This document shows, one piece after another, positions 24,806 through 34,069 of a stretch of DNA of 64,000 nucleotides. Numbering within the stretch: the stretch's first letter is position 1; each line of letters starts with the position of its first letter. Source of the stretch: Caryophanon tenue (GTDB lineage Bacteria > Bacillota > Bacilli > Bacillales_A > Planococcaceae); the NCBI RefSeq assembly GCF_001700315.1, contig NZ_MASJ01000001.1, forward strand, positions 489,887-553,886, in the 5' to 3' direction. The position numbers were made by a program, and so were the translations under genes. The notes beneath the pieces are model-generated. The model did no database searches and was not told the DNA's origin. It saw only the letters and a program-made list of their open reading frames with translations.

Positions 24806-25444
24806 CTACTCTATATCAATCGTTTTTTTCTTTTGCTCGGCCATGCTTGTCGCAAAGTCAATTTCGATTTTTAAATGTTCAATGTCATTTGCTAACACAC
24901 TTTTTAAATCGCCTTCAATCGTTTCATGCATCAGTTCAATTGTTTGCTGTGTTTGTTGTAAGGCCATTTTCACCTCGGCATCTTTGAATGGCTGAGATGT
25001 TAACAGTGTATATTTCTCAGTAAGTGTCACCGCGGATTCTAAGTGTGCATAGAAAAATTGCTCTGCGGCATAAAAGCGGCGCGGGTCTTTTTTGACCGTT
25101 GCAATAATGCGTTTCCCGATACGTCCAATTTCTAAAATTTTCTTAAAGGATGTTACTGAACGTACACGTAAATACTGTTTTTGAAGTGCTGCTAAACGTT
25201 GCTGTGCAAGTTGTAGCTGTTCTTCTATATGATGATATTCCGCTTTTGTTAGACCGAATAGTTGCAATTGCTTTCTTTTTTGGATGGCTTTTATCATGGA
25301 AGCGGAGCCGATATATACCACGGCCATCGAGAAAAATGTCACAAATGCATTGATATCAAAAAAGAGGACCGACGCAGTTAATGCTAAAAAAGATAAAATA
25401 AAACTCGTTGTATGTCTCATGACGAAATGTCCTGCATGTAACAT
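24806..25444 (-). CDS. xpaC: XpaC-like membrane protein
   Basis: This 212-residue protein resembles XpaC, first noted for 5-bromo-4-chloroindolyl phosphate hydrolysis; its real role is unclear. Two membrane helices lie at about 12-50 (SFILSFLALTASVLFF and FFSMAVVYIGSASM). A long cytoplasmic helical part follows, with coiled-coil character (EYHHIEEQLQLAQQRLAAL). ATG 25444 is chosen because AAGGAGG lies nine bases upstream; the longer frame up to 25546 has no ribosome site. It is first in the operon with telA. Confidence 0.82.
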   Translation of the reverse strand: MLHAGHFVMRHTTSFILSFLALTASVLFFDINAFVTFFSMAVVYIGSASMIKAIQKRKQLQLFGLTKAEYHHIEEQLQLAQQRLAALQKQYLRVRSVTSFKKILEIGRIGKRIIATVKKDPRRFYAAEQFFYAHLESAVTLTEKYTLLTSQPFKDAEVKMALQQTQQTIELMHETIEGDLKSVLANDIEHLKIEIDFATSMAEQKKKTIDIE

Positions 25445-25608
25445 ATAAGAGCGCCTCCTTAAAATAGTGTTCTTGTATATTTTACGTGAATGCGCCAAAA
25501 AAGTTTCATAATATGCTTCATTTTTCAAAAAGAAGTAGCAAAACATTTCATTTATGTGAACGAGAAATCGGCGTAAGTTACGGTTATCGCAATATTAGCC
25601 AATCCGTT

Positions 25609-27324
25609 TTATGAATCAAGACGTTCATTTTGTAAGTCGGTAATTAGCTCATTAATCGCGTTTAGCACTTGTTCGGATGCTGCTTCTAATGTAGCTAAAT
25701 GTTCCTCTGCCTGCTCGTTGCGATGTGCGTGAAAGCTTTCTGCTGCTGCTTTAGCAGATTGATGAACTTGTGCATGATGCGTATCCATTTGTATATACGC
25801 AGGATGGCTTTTAAATTTTGTCACCGTTCGTTCATCTGTATACCATTTGCCAAGGCGACAATCTTTATGCGATGACACGGAAGCCGGTTCAATCGTTTCA
25901 AGTCCCATAAACATATTATAGACACGCCACTTCCATAAAATATGGTCAGCTTTGGATAGTTGTAATAGTGCAATACTTGAGAGTTGTACTTTATTATTGT
26001 CAATAACGCGTAAACGGAATTGGTTAATTTCTTCGCCAAGCCGATGAATACCCATCGATGTATCTTCACCATAGCCGCGTACATCATCTGAAAGCGCCGC
26101 AATCTTATTCATGCTTGTGGAAATTTCATCGACCGCTGCCGCTTGCTGTTCGGCAACCGCTGCTGTTGTTGTCACGTCCATACTAATATTTTCAATCGCG
26201 TCGACAATCGTTGTTAGCACAGGCAGGGAATGTTTAGCATCCATTGTTGCTTCGTGAATAATCGTTTTCGTCGAATGAATCGAATTGGACACTTCATTTG
26301 AAAAGCGTTTTAAATGGCTCACATTTGTACGTACTTCATCCAGTGCTGTAACCGTACTTTCTGCAAGTTTACGTACTTCTTGTGCTACAACAGCAAAGCC
26401 TTTACCATGCTCGCCAGCACGAGCTGCTTCAATTGACGCATTGAGCGCTAGTAAATTGGTTTGGTCAGCAATGCCGTTAATCAGCGTCACGACAGATTCA
26501 ATATCTTGCACGCGTTTTTGTAAATCGCCAAATGTCTCGACAATGGTTGTAAACGTATGCTCTGTTTTAAAAATATCATTTAATGCCGCTTCGATTTCTT
26601 GCTGACCTTGTAGTGCAAGTTGAGCAGAATCAGCTGTGCTTTCTGAAATACGTGTAGATGTACGCGCGACTTCTGAAACGGCTGCTGACAACTCCTCAGT
26701 GGCACTTGCTGTACGTTGGATTTGTGCATTTTGCTCATCTAAACTTTGAAGTAAGTCTTTCATTTGCATAATACGTGCATTCGTATCCATTAAATCTGAA
26801 ATTTCACGTACGACATGTTCAACGATACGTTCGGTCATCAGCTCGATTAATAATTGCTGGTCGATATTAATGGCTAGTTGTAAAGAATGGACGAACGGTG
26901 TTGCCTTTGATTTTCGTTTTACATGCAAAATATTAATGAGGTCAAAGCCAAATTGGTTAAAGACGACAAGTAATTTGCCAGGTTCAAAGTGATGCTTACG
27001 GAATTGATAAAAGAAACTTAATGTTTTTTCAACATACATATTATCACGCTCATGTCCGAAAAAACGCTCAATATAGCGTGTGATACTATCACGGTCAACT
27101 GGATTTTTCGTTGATGCATGAATATATGCAAGTCGTTCATCGAAATCATTCACCAGCTGCTGTAAAAACGGTTCGACGATTGGTGAGATATGTTGAAGGT
27201 TTGCAAAATCAAGAGACTGGAATGAATTGAGTGCTAACGTTTGTTGGAAACGACCATGTGCGTGTAAATCAGTTTCATGTAATAGGTTATGTGAAAATGG
27301 GCTCTCTTTCGATTGGAAAAACAT
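25609..27324 (-). CDS. Soluble globin-type chemoreceptor with C-terminal CZB domain (HemAT-like)
   Basis: This 571-residue chemoreceptor has no membrane helices. Residues 1-180 align with the globin-coupled sensor domain of HemAT, the aerotaxis receptor. Residues about 190-440 are an MCP signalling domain with the conserved hairpin tip ([20 protein letters not shown]). Residues about 455-525 form a chemoreceptor zinc-binding domain with His461 and Cys489 ([10 protein letters not shown]) plus a HHAQVH helix. In the alignment with HemAT, the proximal haem ligand position is Phe108 ([11 protein letters not shown]), so haem binding is doubtful; His111 and His112 are nearby. ATG 27324 follows AAAGGAGTG. 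It is predicted to signal to CheA; the ligand may be zinc, redox or something else. Confidence 0.82.
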   Translation of the reverse strand: MFFQSKESPFSHNLLHETDLHAHGRFQQTLALNSFQSLDFANLQHISPIVEPFLQQLVNDFDERLAYIHASTKNPVDRDSITRYIERFFGHERDNMYVEKTLSFFYQFRKHHFEPGKLLVVFNQFGFDLINILHVKRKSKATPFVHSLQLAINIDQQLLIELMTERIVEHVVREISDLMDTNARIMQMKDLLQSLDEQNAQIQRTASATEELSAAVSEVARTSTRISESTADSAQLALQGQQEIEAALNDIFKTEHTFTTIVETFGDLQKRVQDIESVVTLINGIADQTNLLALNASIEAARAGEHGKGFAVVAQEVRKLAESTVTALDEVRTNVSHLKRFSNEVSNSIHSTKTIIHEATMDAKHSLPVLTTIVDAIENISMDVTTTAAVAEQQAAAVDEISTSMNKIAALSDDVRGYGEDTSMGIHRLGEEINQFRLRVIDNNKVQLSSIALLQLSKADHILWKWRVYNMFMGLETIEPASVSSHKDCRLGKWYTDERTVTKFKSHPAYIQMDTHHAQVHQSAKAAAESFHAHRNEQAEEHLATLEAASEQVLNAINELITDLQNERLDS

Positions 27325-27469
27325 CAATAAACACTCCTTTAGTATTGTGTGAAAAGGATTACTCTTTGTTATTATGCCTATTGTAACATAGCGATAATAC
27401 GCTTCAATAGAACAATTTCAAAACTTTTGATACAATAAGCATCAGCACAATTTAAAGGGGTAAGTCAAT

Positions 27470-27760
27470 ATGTATGAGTTAATTGTAATGGAAGCAGACT
27501 ATGAGCCATGGTGGCAATTTGATGGTTGGGAAGAATATATAATAGAACGTTTTCAATTTGAAAGTGAGCAAGAGCTAGAACAACATTTAACACTACTTTT
27601 AAATGTATATCGCTCAAAATATCCGCATGAAGAATGCCGTCAAAATATGTTTTATGCATTTTGGCATGACGATGAACAATTTTTCTGTGATGCGTGTGAT
27701 GACGATGCACAGCTTTATCATGGCATTATTGTACAGCGCGCACCATTGGAAACTGAATAA
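27470..27760 (+). CDS. DUF1033-family protein
   Basis: This 96-residue acidic protein has the family opening (MYELIVMEADYEPWWQFDGWEE) and a cysteine- and aspartate-rich C-terminal part (FFCDACDDDAQLYHG). It matches DUF1033, a small cytoplasmic family of Firmicutes without a known function to my knowledge. The ATG at 27470 follows AAAGGGG at good spacing. The gene is single, with the cold-shock gene promoter 40 bases after its stop. Confidence 0.78.
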   Translation: MYELIVMEADYEPWWQFDGWEEYIIERFQFESEQELEQHLTLLLNVYRSKYPHEECRQNMFYAFWHDDEQFFCDACDDDAQLYHGIIVQRAPLETE

Positions 27761-27801
27761 TCGAAACTGCGCGAATGTTTCACGAAATGATGAAAAGTGA
27801 A

Positions 27802-27829
27802 TTGACAATTATAAGGGAAATGCTATAAT
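27802..27829 (+). promoter_or_regulatory. Strong promoter of the cold-shock gene
   Basis: TTGACA (27802-27807), 16 bases, then TATAAT (27824-27829) with an upstream TGC form a near-ideal sigma-A promoter. The transcript would have a leader of about 150 bases. Confidence 0.85.
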
Positions 27830-27870
27830 TAAAATAACAAGTGAAGGCAATACCGGTAAAAGACAGATGG

Positions 27871-27931
27871 TTCACATATTCCAAAGAGTGATCGCGTTCG
27901 TTCGGTACTCTTCGGAATATGTGAATTTTTT
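27871..27931 (+). terminator. Terminator-like hairpin inside the cold-shock leader
   Basis: TTCACATATTCC pairs with GGAATATGTGAA (12 bp), extended by AGAGT/ACTCT, over a 17-nt loop, and six T residues follow directly. It has the form of an intrinsic terminator within the 5' UTR. Confidence 0.7.
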
Positions 27932-27947
27932 CATGTACATGAAAAAA
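27926..27947 (+). promoter_or_regulatory. Second leader hairpin overlapping the T tract
   Basis: A perfect 22-base palindrome centred on CATGTACATG with six T before and six A after shares the T tract of the preceding hairpin. The two structures could therefore compete. Confidence 0.6.
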
Positions 27948-27986
27948 TCATATATTGCTAACATTTATTTTTGGAGGTTTTCTCAC

Positions 27987-28187
27987 ATGAAACAAGGTAC
28001 AGTAAAATGGTTTAACTCAGAAAAAGGTTTCGGATTCATCGAAGTAGATGGCGAAAACGACGTATTCGTACATTTCTCAGCAATCCAAGGCGAAGGTTTC
28101 AAAACTCTTGACGAAGGTCAAAAAGTGGAATTCGAAGTTGTTGATGGCAACCGTGGTCCACAAGCTGCTAACGTAACTAAACTTTAA
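27987..28187 (+). CDS. Cold-shock protein (CspA/CspB family)
   Basis: This 66-residue single-domain cold-shock protein is an RNA and single-stranded DNA chaperone. It has RNP1 KGFGFIEV and RNP2 VFVHFSAI, with the aromatic surface residues intact. ATG 27987 follows TTTGGAGG; a longer frame upstream runs through the structured leader and is not coding. The leader of about 150 bases carries two hairpins, one terminator-like, so expression is probably set after initiation. A strong terminator ends the gene. Confidence 0.96.
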   Translation: MKQGTVKWFNSEKGFGFIEVDGENDVFVHFSAIQGEGFKTLDEGQKVEFEVVDGNRGPQAANVTKL

Positions 28188-28223
28188 TTTTTATAATTAA
28201 ACTTATTTTCGTTAAAATGAAGG

Positions 28224-28259
28224 CAAAGCTAACAGCGCGTTAGCTTTGTTTTTTTTTTG
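28224..28259 (+). terminator. Terminator of the cold-shock gene
   Basis: A 10-bp stem, CAAAGCTAAC with its complement, has a 5-nt loop and ten T residues. Confidence 0.92.
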
Positions 28260-28343
28260 TGCACAATTAGCTCGCTACACCTATAGCGACTTATGACGCC
28301 GTTCGATATAATAAACAAGATAAATGAAGGAGGGTTTTACAGC

Positions 28344-30053
28344 ATGAAGAAGTTTTTGCTCGCAACAACAGCTGTTGCGACGTCAGCAATGCTGGCGTTT
28401 GCACCGACAGCACAGGCTGCGACGTTTCAAGATATTGGCTCGTACAATGCCAATACGCAAAATGAAATTACAACGCTTGCAGAGTTAGGCATTATTAAAG
28501 GTGTGACGGCAACAACATTTCAACCGAACAACGTGATTAAACGTTCACATGTCGTGAAAATGTTAGGTCGTTTTTTAGTGAATCAAGGATATGCGACAAT
28601 CCCAGCAGATGCTGCGACAAAGCAACGATATACAGACGTATCACTAAAAGGGGCCGATAAAGAGCTGATTCAGTACGCGGCGGTTGTAAAAGATTACGGC
28701 GTTTTTAACGGTACAAACGGCGCGTTAAACCCATCAGGTGAGATGAGCCGTCAAAATATGGTATTAGTGTTAAGTCGTGTTGTTGATGCAATTGAACAAC
28801 AGGAAAACACATTATTACGTATGGCAGAAGGGAAAACAGCGAATGTTACAGACCTGGCGAAAGCAAAGGCGGAATCGCGTGAGCTTATTCGTGCATTTAG
28901 CGCACTAGGTTTATCAAACACGACGACATTCAACCCGACAAACACAGTCAAACGCGTACAGTTTGCATCATTTATGTATCGCATTATGGAGTTGTTAGAA
29001 GATGAACAGCCAGCAACACCTGGGACATATACAGCGAAAGATATGGGGTTAGCCTCGATTAGTCGCATTGACGCAACAGATGGTCTTGGCGCAACATTTA
29101 CGAATGGACAAATCCAAGTTGCCCAAACGACAAATGAAGACCCTGATCTTTATTTTGAATTGATTGATGTTTTTGGGAAAACACTTTTCGGACATGAACG
29201 TATGACACCGGCGTACTTCTTTGCGGAAACAGATGGCAAAGTTTATTTGGACCAATACCAAGGTGTAGAGCTAGAAGTACCAGTAGCGGCATTTAAGCTT
29301 GATAAAGTAACGAGCTTCTCATACACAACGGCAAACGGCACAAAAGATGAGTATGCGGTGCTAAATTTAGGGGAGACCCTCGCGTTAAATGATGCGATTG
29401 GTGTCAATAATATCGTTACGTTAACGGTAAAAGGTACATACGGCGGTAGTAGTGTGACGCGTACAATTCGTTATTACTTTAACGGTTTAGGTGAAATTAT
29501 TTTTGATACACCTCGTCAAAATGTGGCGCTAAATTATCATTATGAATTAATTGATACTGGAGATGTTATTGTTGACGGCGCTATTCAAACTGCGAAAAAG
29601 CTATACTATTTCCCAGTGTCAGAAACGGCTGGTTGGGACCAAGTCGCCTTTTCAGCAGACTGGACAATTGCCGACCTACAAAAGTTAACAGGTGTATCAG
29701 GTGAGAAATCTGCAGTTGACTTTGCAAAACACGATGCCGTATTAATTGTCGATGATACACTGACAAACTACGGTGTGAAATCGATTTACTTTATGGATGA
29801 ATTTTTCACGCCTTATACTGTGAATGCCACACTACCTGTACCGATGACTGTAAAATCTATTGAAGTAATGGGCAGTGTCATTGCTAAATCGTCAGGGCCA
29901 AACACACTCGCTTTAACGATTGTCGGTGATAAAGCAGAGGAAGCATTGCTATTAGTGACAGCAACAAATGGTCGTGAGTATGTCTTTGGTTTAGTACAGC
30001 AAGGAACGAACTTTGTTTTAGAAGATTTAAGTGACCTTGGCTGGGAGATGTAA
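28344..30053 (+). CDS. SLH-domain surface protein
   Basis: This 569-residue exported protein has a signal peptide (MKKFLLATTAVATSAMLAFA, cleavage after AQA at about residue 24). Three S-layer homology units follow, at about 26-85 (FQDIGSYNANTQNEITTLAELGI), 92-150 and 175-230; they bind pyruvylated cell-wall polymer. The remaining 340 residues are beta-rich with no domain I recognise (YYFNGLGEIIFDTPRQN near 380, YFMDEFFTPY near 485). ATG 28344 follows GAAGGAGGG. The gene is single and ends in a shared terminator. Confidence 0.85.
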   Translation: MKKFLLATTAVATSAMLAFAPTAQAATFQDIGSYNANTQNEITTLAELGIIKGVTATTFQPNNVIKRSHVVKMLGRFLVNQGYATIPADAATKQRYTDVSLKGADKELIQYAAVVKDYGVFNGTNGALNPSGEMSRQNMVLVLSRVVDAIEQQENTLLRMAEGKTANVTDLAKAKAESRELIRAFSALGLSNTTTFNPTNTVKRVQFASFMYRIMELLEDEQPATPGTYTAKDMGLASISRIDATDGLGATFTNGQIQVAQTTNEDPDLYFELIDVFGKTLFGHERMTPAYFFAETDGKVYLDQYQGVELEVPVAAFKLDKVTSFSYTTANGTKDEYAVLNLGETLALNDAIGVNNIVTLTVKGTYGGSSVTRTIRYYFNGLGEIIFDTPRQNVALNYHYELIDTGDVIVDGAIQTAKKLYYFPVSETAGWDQVAFSADWTIADLQKLTGVSGEKSAVDFAKHDAVLIVDDTLTNYGVKSIYFMDEFFTPYTVNATLPVPMTVKSIEVMGSVIAKSSGPNTLALTIVGDKAEEALLLVTATNGREYVFGLVQQGTNFVLEDLSDLGWEM

Positions 30054-30055
30054 AG

Positions 30056-30093
30056 AAAGAGAGTTAGCCGGATATATCCGGCTAACTCTCTTT
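30056..30093. terminator. Bidirectional terminator between SLH and vWA genes
   Basis: An 18-bp perfect stem (AAAGAGAGTTAGCCGGAT) with a 2-nt loop is flanked by A and T runs and serves both convergent genes. Confidence 0.92.
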
Positions 30094-30098
30094 TAGCA

Positions 30099-30764
30099 TT
30101 ATGTCAAAATCCGCGCCGCCTTCGCTTCACGCAACCACTCCGGAAACTCATCTAATAATGCATCATACAGCTGTGCATCTGATGTTTCTTCCAGCGCAAC
30201 TAAATGGAAGAAGTTTGCATTATCGACAACTCTTCCAGTCATATCATCCAATTTACGCAAAAAGTCGAAATTGCCGTCACCAATCCCAACAAACTGCCAA
30301 AAGATGGGCTTGTCACTTGCTGTAATGAGTCGCTTTTTTATCGTTGATTTACAGCCACCATCATTGATAAAAATAACGAATGATGGAACGGTTAATGGCT
30401 GTTCAACGAGAAATTTTTCAAGAATATCTGCCATGACCAGTGCTTCGTCATTGCGACCGAATTTATGGATAGCTGGATTTTCTAAAATTTCACGCTGTAC
30501 ATAATTTGAAATCGTTTGCTCCGTTGCAACAGGTAAACGTGAAAACGTATTGTCATACACCCACACATCAAGTTCCCCATCATCATCGAATTGACTTGCA
30601 ACGGCAAGAATCCGTTCGACTGCATCTTGTACGACCCCTTCTTTATACAATTTCCGCATAGACCCAGATGCATCAATTACCAATGCCACACGAGCTTGCA
30701 CATGTTGCAATTTCTTTTTTTCAAGCACAATTTGAACAGTTTGCTTTCGCAATTGAATCGACAT
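30099..30764 (-). CDS. von Willebrand factor A domain protein (TerF/TerY-like)
   Basis: This 221-residue protein is a vWA domain of the type found in tellurite-resistance (Ter) systems. The metal-ion-dependent adhesion site is intact: DASGS near residues 31-35 (LVIDASGSM), a conserved Thr/Asp region around FGRNDEALVMAD, and the FINDGG acidic site near residue 130. No signal peptide or membrane helix is seen, so it is cytoplasmic. It may bind calcium or magnesium and mediate complex assembly. Start ATG behind AAAGGAG. No other ter genes are adjacent, though telA lies about 5 kb away. Confidence 0.78.
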   Translation of the reverse strand: MSIQLRKQTVQIVLEKKKLQHVQARVALVIDASGSMRKLYKEGVVQDAVERILAVASQFDDDGELDVWVYDNTFSRLPVATEQTISNYVQREILENPAIHKFGRNDEALVMADILEKFLVEQPLTVPSFVIFINDGGCKSTIKKRLITASDKPIFWQFVGIGDGNFDFLRKLDDMTGRVVDNANFFHLVALEETSDAQLYDALLDEFPEWLREAKAARILT

Positions 30765-30906
30765 AAAACCGCTCCTTTATGAACACGTATTTTTGCAGTA
30801 AGGCAGGGAGTGATAAGTTTTTTAATGATAGTATAACATAGAAAAAATAATTTCATTAGGTAAAAAATATTAAATTTAGTATTTTAGATTGTAAAATTGT
30901 TTAATA

Positions 30907-30935
30907 TTGTAAATAAAAAGAACTTAAAGTATAGT
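30907..30935 (+). promoter_or_regulatory. Promoter of the cas operon
   Basis: TTGTAA (30907-30912), 17 bases, then TATAGT (30930-30935). Transcription would begin only about 13 bases before cas3. ATTGTAAA is repeated at 30888 and 30906, 18 bases apart. Confidence 0.6.
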
Positions 30936-30954
30936 ATTTGTGAGGGGTGAAAAG

Positions 30955-33336
30955 ATGGATACGTATATTGCGCATTACCGCCAAGAAGACCGAACTGCAC
31001 AATTACTCTCAACGCACTTAAAAGAGGTGCAACAATATTGTGAAATTGTAGGAAAGAAAATGAATGTACAGCATATAGCAGGGCTTGTTGGCATGCTTCA
31101 TGACTTTGGGAAGTATAGTGAAGCTTTTCAGACTTACATTCGTGAAGCAATTGAACATCCCGAAAGCCCGCCAAAAAGAGGGTCTGTCAATCATTCAACG
31201 GCAGGCGGTCAGTTATTATTACTTTTTTGGAGTAAACAAGCCGATACGAAACTTTTAGCAGAGCTATTAGCAAATGTGATTTATACGCATCACGGGAGTT
31301 TACTCGATTTTATTAATACAGAAGGTGAATCTCCTTTTTTAAAACGTCCTTTTATCGAAGACGATATTAAAAAAATGGCGAGCCAGTTTTTTAACGAAGT
31401 GATACCTCAGCAACAATTCAATACGTATATGAATGCTGCGCTAAAAGAATACCTGACCTTAATTAAAGAGAAGTCTGCCGAAGAAATTGCCCGACTTAAT
31501 TTCTTTTTAGCGAAATATTTGTTTAGTGCCTTAATTGATGCGGACCGTACGAACGCAAGAGATTTTGATGAAAATAAAAGTAGCGATTATCAAGAAGTCA
31601 GCTATGTACCGCAATTTATGCAATATAAGGAGCGACTCACCAAAGCGCTACAACTGAAGCAACAACAAGCGCTTCAAAATCGTATTACAACAAGTCGACA
31701 ATATTTATCAGACCAATGTGCCGAGAAAGCGACGTTACCGACAGGCATTTACACATTATCAATTCCAACAGGTGGTGGCAAAACGCTCGCAAGTTTACGT
31801 TTTGCGCTATCGCATGTACTTCATCATCGGCAACAACGTATTATTAATATTATTCCGTTTACAACCATTATTGAACAAAATGCCAAAGAAGTGCGCACAT
31901 TGTTAGAAACAGATGATTTACTTGAGCATCACAGTAATATTATCGAGGATGAAGATTTGCAAGAAGGAAGTCATACGTTTGAAGCATTGCAACAACGGCG
32001 TAAAATGCAGTCGGCAAAAGATAATTGGGAGTCACCGCTTATTTACTCTACGATGGTGCAGTTTTTGAATATTATTTATGCCGAAAAATCTCGTTACACA
32101 AGGCGATTTCATCAATTAGCGAACAGCGTCATTATTTTTGATGAAATTCAATCACTGCCTGTTAAAACCATTAGTCTCTTTAATGAGGCAATGATGTTTT
32201 TAAAAGAGTACTGCAATACGACGATTATTTTATGTACAGCTACACAACCAGCACTTGAACATGTTGAACATTATTTACACATTGATGGTGAGTTGATTGA
32301 CGAGTTGGACAAAGTTTTACCTGATTTTAAACGGACTGCTGTGACATCTCTAGTGCGAGAACAAGACTGGACATATGAAGAGGTGGCACAGTTTGCGACA
32401 GAAAAAATGGGGCAGGTAGACAATCTATTAATCATTGTAAATACAAAAACCGCAGCGAAAAAGCTATACCAATTACTTAGTGACGATGGCTGGAATGTGC
32501 AACATTTAAGCACATCGATGTGTCCAGCTCACCGGCAGAAAATTTTAGCAGAGATGCGTGAAACGATTAAAACTGCTGAAAAGCTGATTTGTGTGAGCAC
32601 GCAACTAATTGAAGCGGGTGTTGACGTAAGTTTTCAATGTGTTATTCGAGCACAGGCAGGTTTAGATAGTATTGCCCAAGCGGCAGGTCGTTGTAATCGT
32701 AATGGTGAAGCGGCAGTACGTGATGTATATGTGATAAATTTGAAAAAACCAAGTGAACGGTATTTACAGACGATTGTTACAGGCATCGAAGAAACTGGCA
32801 TGATTTTACGTGATATGTCATTGGATGAGACGTTATACGATGGGGACTTATTATCAATGGATGCGATGAAGCGTTATTTCAAGCATTATTATTATGCGCT
32901 GAAACATGAACTGAATTATACAATCGACGAAGGGCTTCAATTATATGACTTAGCTTTTTCAGCGAATGCATCATTTGTGCCATCCACACTCGCGGGGCGT
33001 TTGCTCAATCGTCATGCGTTTAAAACAGTTGGACGACACTTTCATGTGATTGATACACAAACGACGAGTGTCATTGTGCCATACGAGCAGGGCAATGAAC
33101 TTATCACACAGTTAGAGGCCTATGATGCGATTGATTTTTCACGATTTGTAAAACAAGCACAGCAGTATAGTGTCAATGTGTTTCCATACGAACGACGACT
33201 ATTAGAGCAGTACGGCATGTTGGCAGTTTATGAAACGCCTTTTTCGAAAATTTATTATGTACGTGAAGGCGCGTACAGTGAAAACGATGGGTTAGACATT
33301 GCGGGTGATGCAGAACTAGGACTATTAACGATGTAA
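30955..33336 (+). CDS. cas3: CRISPR-associated helicase-nuclease Cas3
   Basis: Cas3 is the effector nuclease-helicase of type I systems, which degrades DNA flagged by Cascade. The 793-residue protein has an N-terminal HD nuclease domain with His49-Asp50 (LHDFGKYSEAF) and a superfamily 2 helicase. The helicase has Walker A GGGKT at 273-277, a DEIQ box at 396-399 (a DEAH variant), TATQPA, and the late motifs STQLIEAGVDV and QAAGRCNRNG. ATG 30955 follows GAGGGGTG. It opens the operon; cas5c starts 13 bases after its stop. The full length and intact motifs suggest it is active. Confidence 0.95.
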   Translation: MDTYIAHYRQEDRTAQLLSTHLKEVQQYCEIVGKKMNVQHIAGLVGMLHDFGKYSEAFQTYIREAIEHPESPPKRGSVNHSTAGGQLLLLFWSKQADTKLLAELLANVIYTHHGSLLDFINTEGESPFLKRPFIEDDIKKMASQFFNEVIPQQQFNTYMNAALKEYLTLIKEKSAEEIARLNFFLAKYLFSALIDADRTNARDFDENKSSDYQEVSYVPQFMQYKERLTKALQLKQQQALQNRITTSRQYLSDQCAEKATLPTGIYTLSIPTGGGKTLASLRFALSHVLHHRQQRIINIIPFTTIIEQNAKEVRTLLETDDLLEHHSNIIEDEDLQEGSHTFEALQQRRKMQSAKDNWESPLIYSTMVQFLNIIYAEKSRYTRRFHQLANSVIIFDEIQSLPVKTISLFNEAMMFLKEYCNTTIILCTATQPALEHVEHYLHIDGELIDELDKVLPDFKRTAVTSLVREQDWTYEEVAQFATEKMGQVDNLLIIVNTKTAAKKLYQLLSDDGWNVQHLSTSMCPAHRQKILAEMRETIKTAEKLICVSTQLIEAGVDVSFQCVIRAQAGLDSIAQAAGRCNRNGEAAVRDVYVINLKKPSERYLQTIVTGIEETGMILRDMSLDETLYDGDLLSMDAMKRYFKHYYYALKHELNYTIDEGLQLYDLAFSANASFVPSTLAGRLLNRHAFKTVGRHFHVIDTQTTSVIVPYEQGNELITQLEAYDAIDFSRFVKQAQQYSVNVFPYERRLLEQYGMLAVYETPFSKIYYVREGAYSENDGLDIAGDAELGLLTM

Positions 33337-33349
33337 AGGAGCGAAGAGA

Positions 33350-34069
33350 ATGCGCAACCAAATTGAGTATACGGTGTATGGTGATTATGCGTTATTTACA
33401 GACCCTTTTTTAAAATTAGGTGGCGAAAAAATGACGACACATATCCCGACATATGAAGCGTTAAAAGGCATGACAGAATCAATTTACTGGAAGCCAAGCA
33501 TTGTGTGGATTATTGATGAAGTACGTGTTATGAATATGATTCAAATGGAATCAAAGGGTGTGCGACCACTTAAACAAAATGGCGATAATGACTTAGCTTA
33601 TTATAGCTATTTACGCAATGTAAAATATCAAGTGCGTGCACATTTTGAATTTAATGAACAGCGAACGGAATTAACAGCAGATTTTAATGAGCACAAACAT
33701 CATAATATTGCGAAACGCTGTGTGGAACGGGGGGGCCGCCGTGATGTGTTTTTAGGAGCGCGTGAATGTCAAGCTTATGTAGAATATGAGCCATTCGGAA
33801 GCGGTGAAGGTGCATATGACCATGTAGAGGAAGTGCATTACGGTATGATGCTACACGGTATCGACTATCCTAACGAGCGCGGTAATAAAACATTAGCTAC
33901 ACGTTTGTGGGCACCTGTTATGAAACATGGTGTTATTGAATTTATTCGCCCAGAAGCATGTACAATCCGTCGTGAATTATCAGAACGTTCTGTGAAAAAG
34001 TTCGAAATTGGTGAGACGATGCAATCTGTTGACGAATTATATGATGAGTTAGTAGGTGAACAAGGATGA
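33350..34069 (+). CDS. cas5c: Cas5c (type I-C) crRNA-processing Cascade subunit
   Basis: In type I-C, Cas5 (Cas5c or Cas5d) both caps the crRNA 5' handle and cuts the precursor, since these systems lack Cas6. The 239-residue protein starts MRNQIEYTVYGDYALFTDP behind GGAGCGAAGAG. It shows family pieces such as YWKPSIVWIIDEVRVM near residue 45, RNVKYQVRAHFEF and RGGRRDVFLGARECQAYVE. It overlaps cas8c by four bases (ATGA). The 8-bp repeat hairpin in the array downstream is its expected substrate. Confidence 0.93.
   Translation: MRNQIEYTVYGDYALFTDPFLKLGGEKMTTHIPTYEALKGMTESIYWKPSIVWIIDEVRVMNMIQMESKGVRPLKQNGDNDLAYYSYLRNVKYQVRAHFEFNEQRTELTADFNEHKHHNIAKRCVERGGRRDVFLGARECQAYVEYEPFGSGEGAYDHVEEVHYGMMLHGIDYPNERGNKTLATRLWAPVMKHGVIEFIRPEACTIRRELSERSVKKFEIGETMQSVDELYDELVGEQG

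Noticed and set aside
27867..27986. N-terminal extension of the cold-shock protein
   Set aside because: It would translate through the two leader hairpins; the 66-residue frame at 27987 has the proper ribosome site and family start.
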